Positions 63,841 to 64,000 of a stretch of 64,000 bases of DNA are shown piece after piece (the stretch's first letter is position 1; every line of letters begins with the position of its first letter). Source of the DNA: Chitinophagaceae bacterium (lineage in GTDB: Bacteria; Bacteroidota; Bacteroidia; Chitinophagales; Chitinophagaceae); contig JAMLHL010000001.1 of the NCBI GenBank assembly GCA_023957125.1, positions 1-64,000 of the forward strand. The letters run 5' to 3'. The notes under the pieces were generated by a model. It worked only from the letters and a program-made list of their open reading frames with translations. It had not been told where the DNA came from and did no database searches. Position numbers and translations under genes: made by a program.

Positions 63841-64000
63841 TCACCTCAATATAAATGACAATGGTTTTAAAGTGATCGTTCTTCCGTCCGGGCCTCTCGC
63901 TTTAATATTATCAATATACACCCCGCGTCCGGGCTTCAGGTTGTTAACCAGGGTAGCGGCGCTTCCGGTCCAACGGGGTCCGTTGTTCGCAACCGGATTA
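63841..64000 (-). CDS. gldM: GldM, C-terminal end (partial)
   Basis: The minus strand reads from the window edge NGPRWTGSAATLVNNLKPG, then RGVYIDNIKARGPDGRTITL and KPLSFILR before a TGA at 63841. This matches the end of GldM, the T9SS motor-shaft protein, whose last domain ends KARGPDGRT..L..ISF. The reading frame starts beyond the window. The gldM stop is 57 bases before the gldN ATG, the usual order. Confidence 0.85.
   Translation of the reverse strand, partial: NPVANNGPRWTGSAATLVNNLKPGRGVYIDNIKARGPDGRTITLKPLSFILR

Overview
The window comes from a member of the Bacteroidota, most likely the Chitinophagaceae. The evidence is a type IX secretion sorting domain, gliding genes (gldF, gldG, gldN and the end of gldM), SusC/SusD proteins, many lipobox glycosidases, ECF sigma factors paired with membrane-anchored partners, and several promoters of the TAnnTTTG type. 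The assignment rests on gene content only.

Region 1 (1-5460) is the remains of a type II-C CRISPR-Cas locus on the minus strand, visibly AT-richer than its surroundings. It has a full-length 1459-residue Cas9, a cas1 cut off after 125 codons, a decayed RhuM-like fragment between them and, upstream of cas9 on the plus strand, two successive tracrRNA-like units, each with its own anti-repeat, nexus and terminator. No CRISPR array lies in the window.

Region 2 (5780-14100) is a plus-strand sugar block: metallophosphoesterase, GH2, GH43, galactokinase, aldose epimerase and GH5-like glycosidase, with an 85-bp tandem palindromic repeat and a broken GH43 remnant. It fits release of galactose or arabinose from plant-type polymers followed by galactose phosphorylation.

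Region 3 (14096-35654) is mostly housekeeping and single genes: a tricorn-like S41 protease, an ECF sigma factor with a membrane-anchored partner, a GH3/serine-hydrolase fusion, mutL, a potassium channel, a DGC-type protein, queD, an FNR-like regulator, an amino-acid permease, a cytochrome-c/HEAT protein with a ThuA partner, and gldG/gldF.

Region 4 (35842-47340) holds a T9SS cargo protein, a hexuronate set (kdgK, KDPG aldolase, uxaC), a DUF4783 protein, a frameshifted membrane protein, gpmI, and a second sigma factor/partner pair laid out like the first.

Region 5 (47611-62500) is the most unusual part. It is an 11-gene minus-strand run: susC (broken), susD, GH20, a GH109-like oxidoreductase, an RraA-like protein, an SDR, an enolase-superfamily protein, an NTF2-RidA fusion, a creatininase-like hydrolase, a sodium symporter and a 49-residue membrane protein. 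Several junctions overlap by four bases. A divergent, frameshifted AraC-type regulator precedes it. The set looks like a complete uptake and catabolic route for an amino-sugar-containing compound that I cannot assign to a known pathway. Region 6 (62734-64000) is gldN and the end of gldM.

Four genes (GH43 remnant, membrane protein, susC, araC) carry one-base indels, mostly at short homopolymers. This may be real decay or sequence error.
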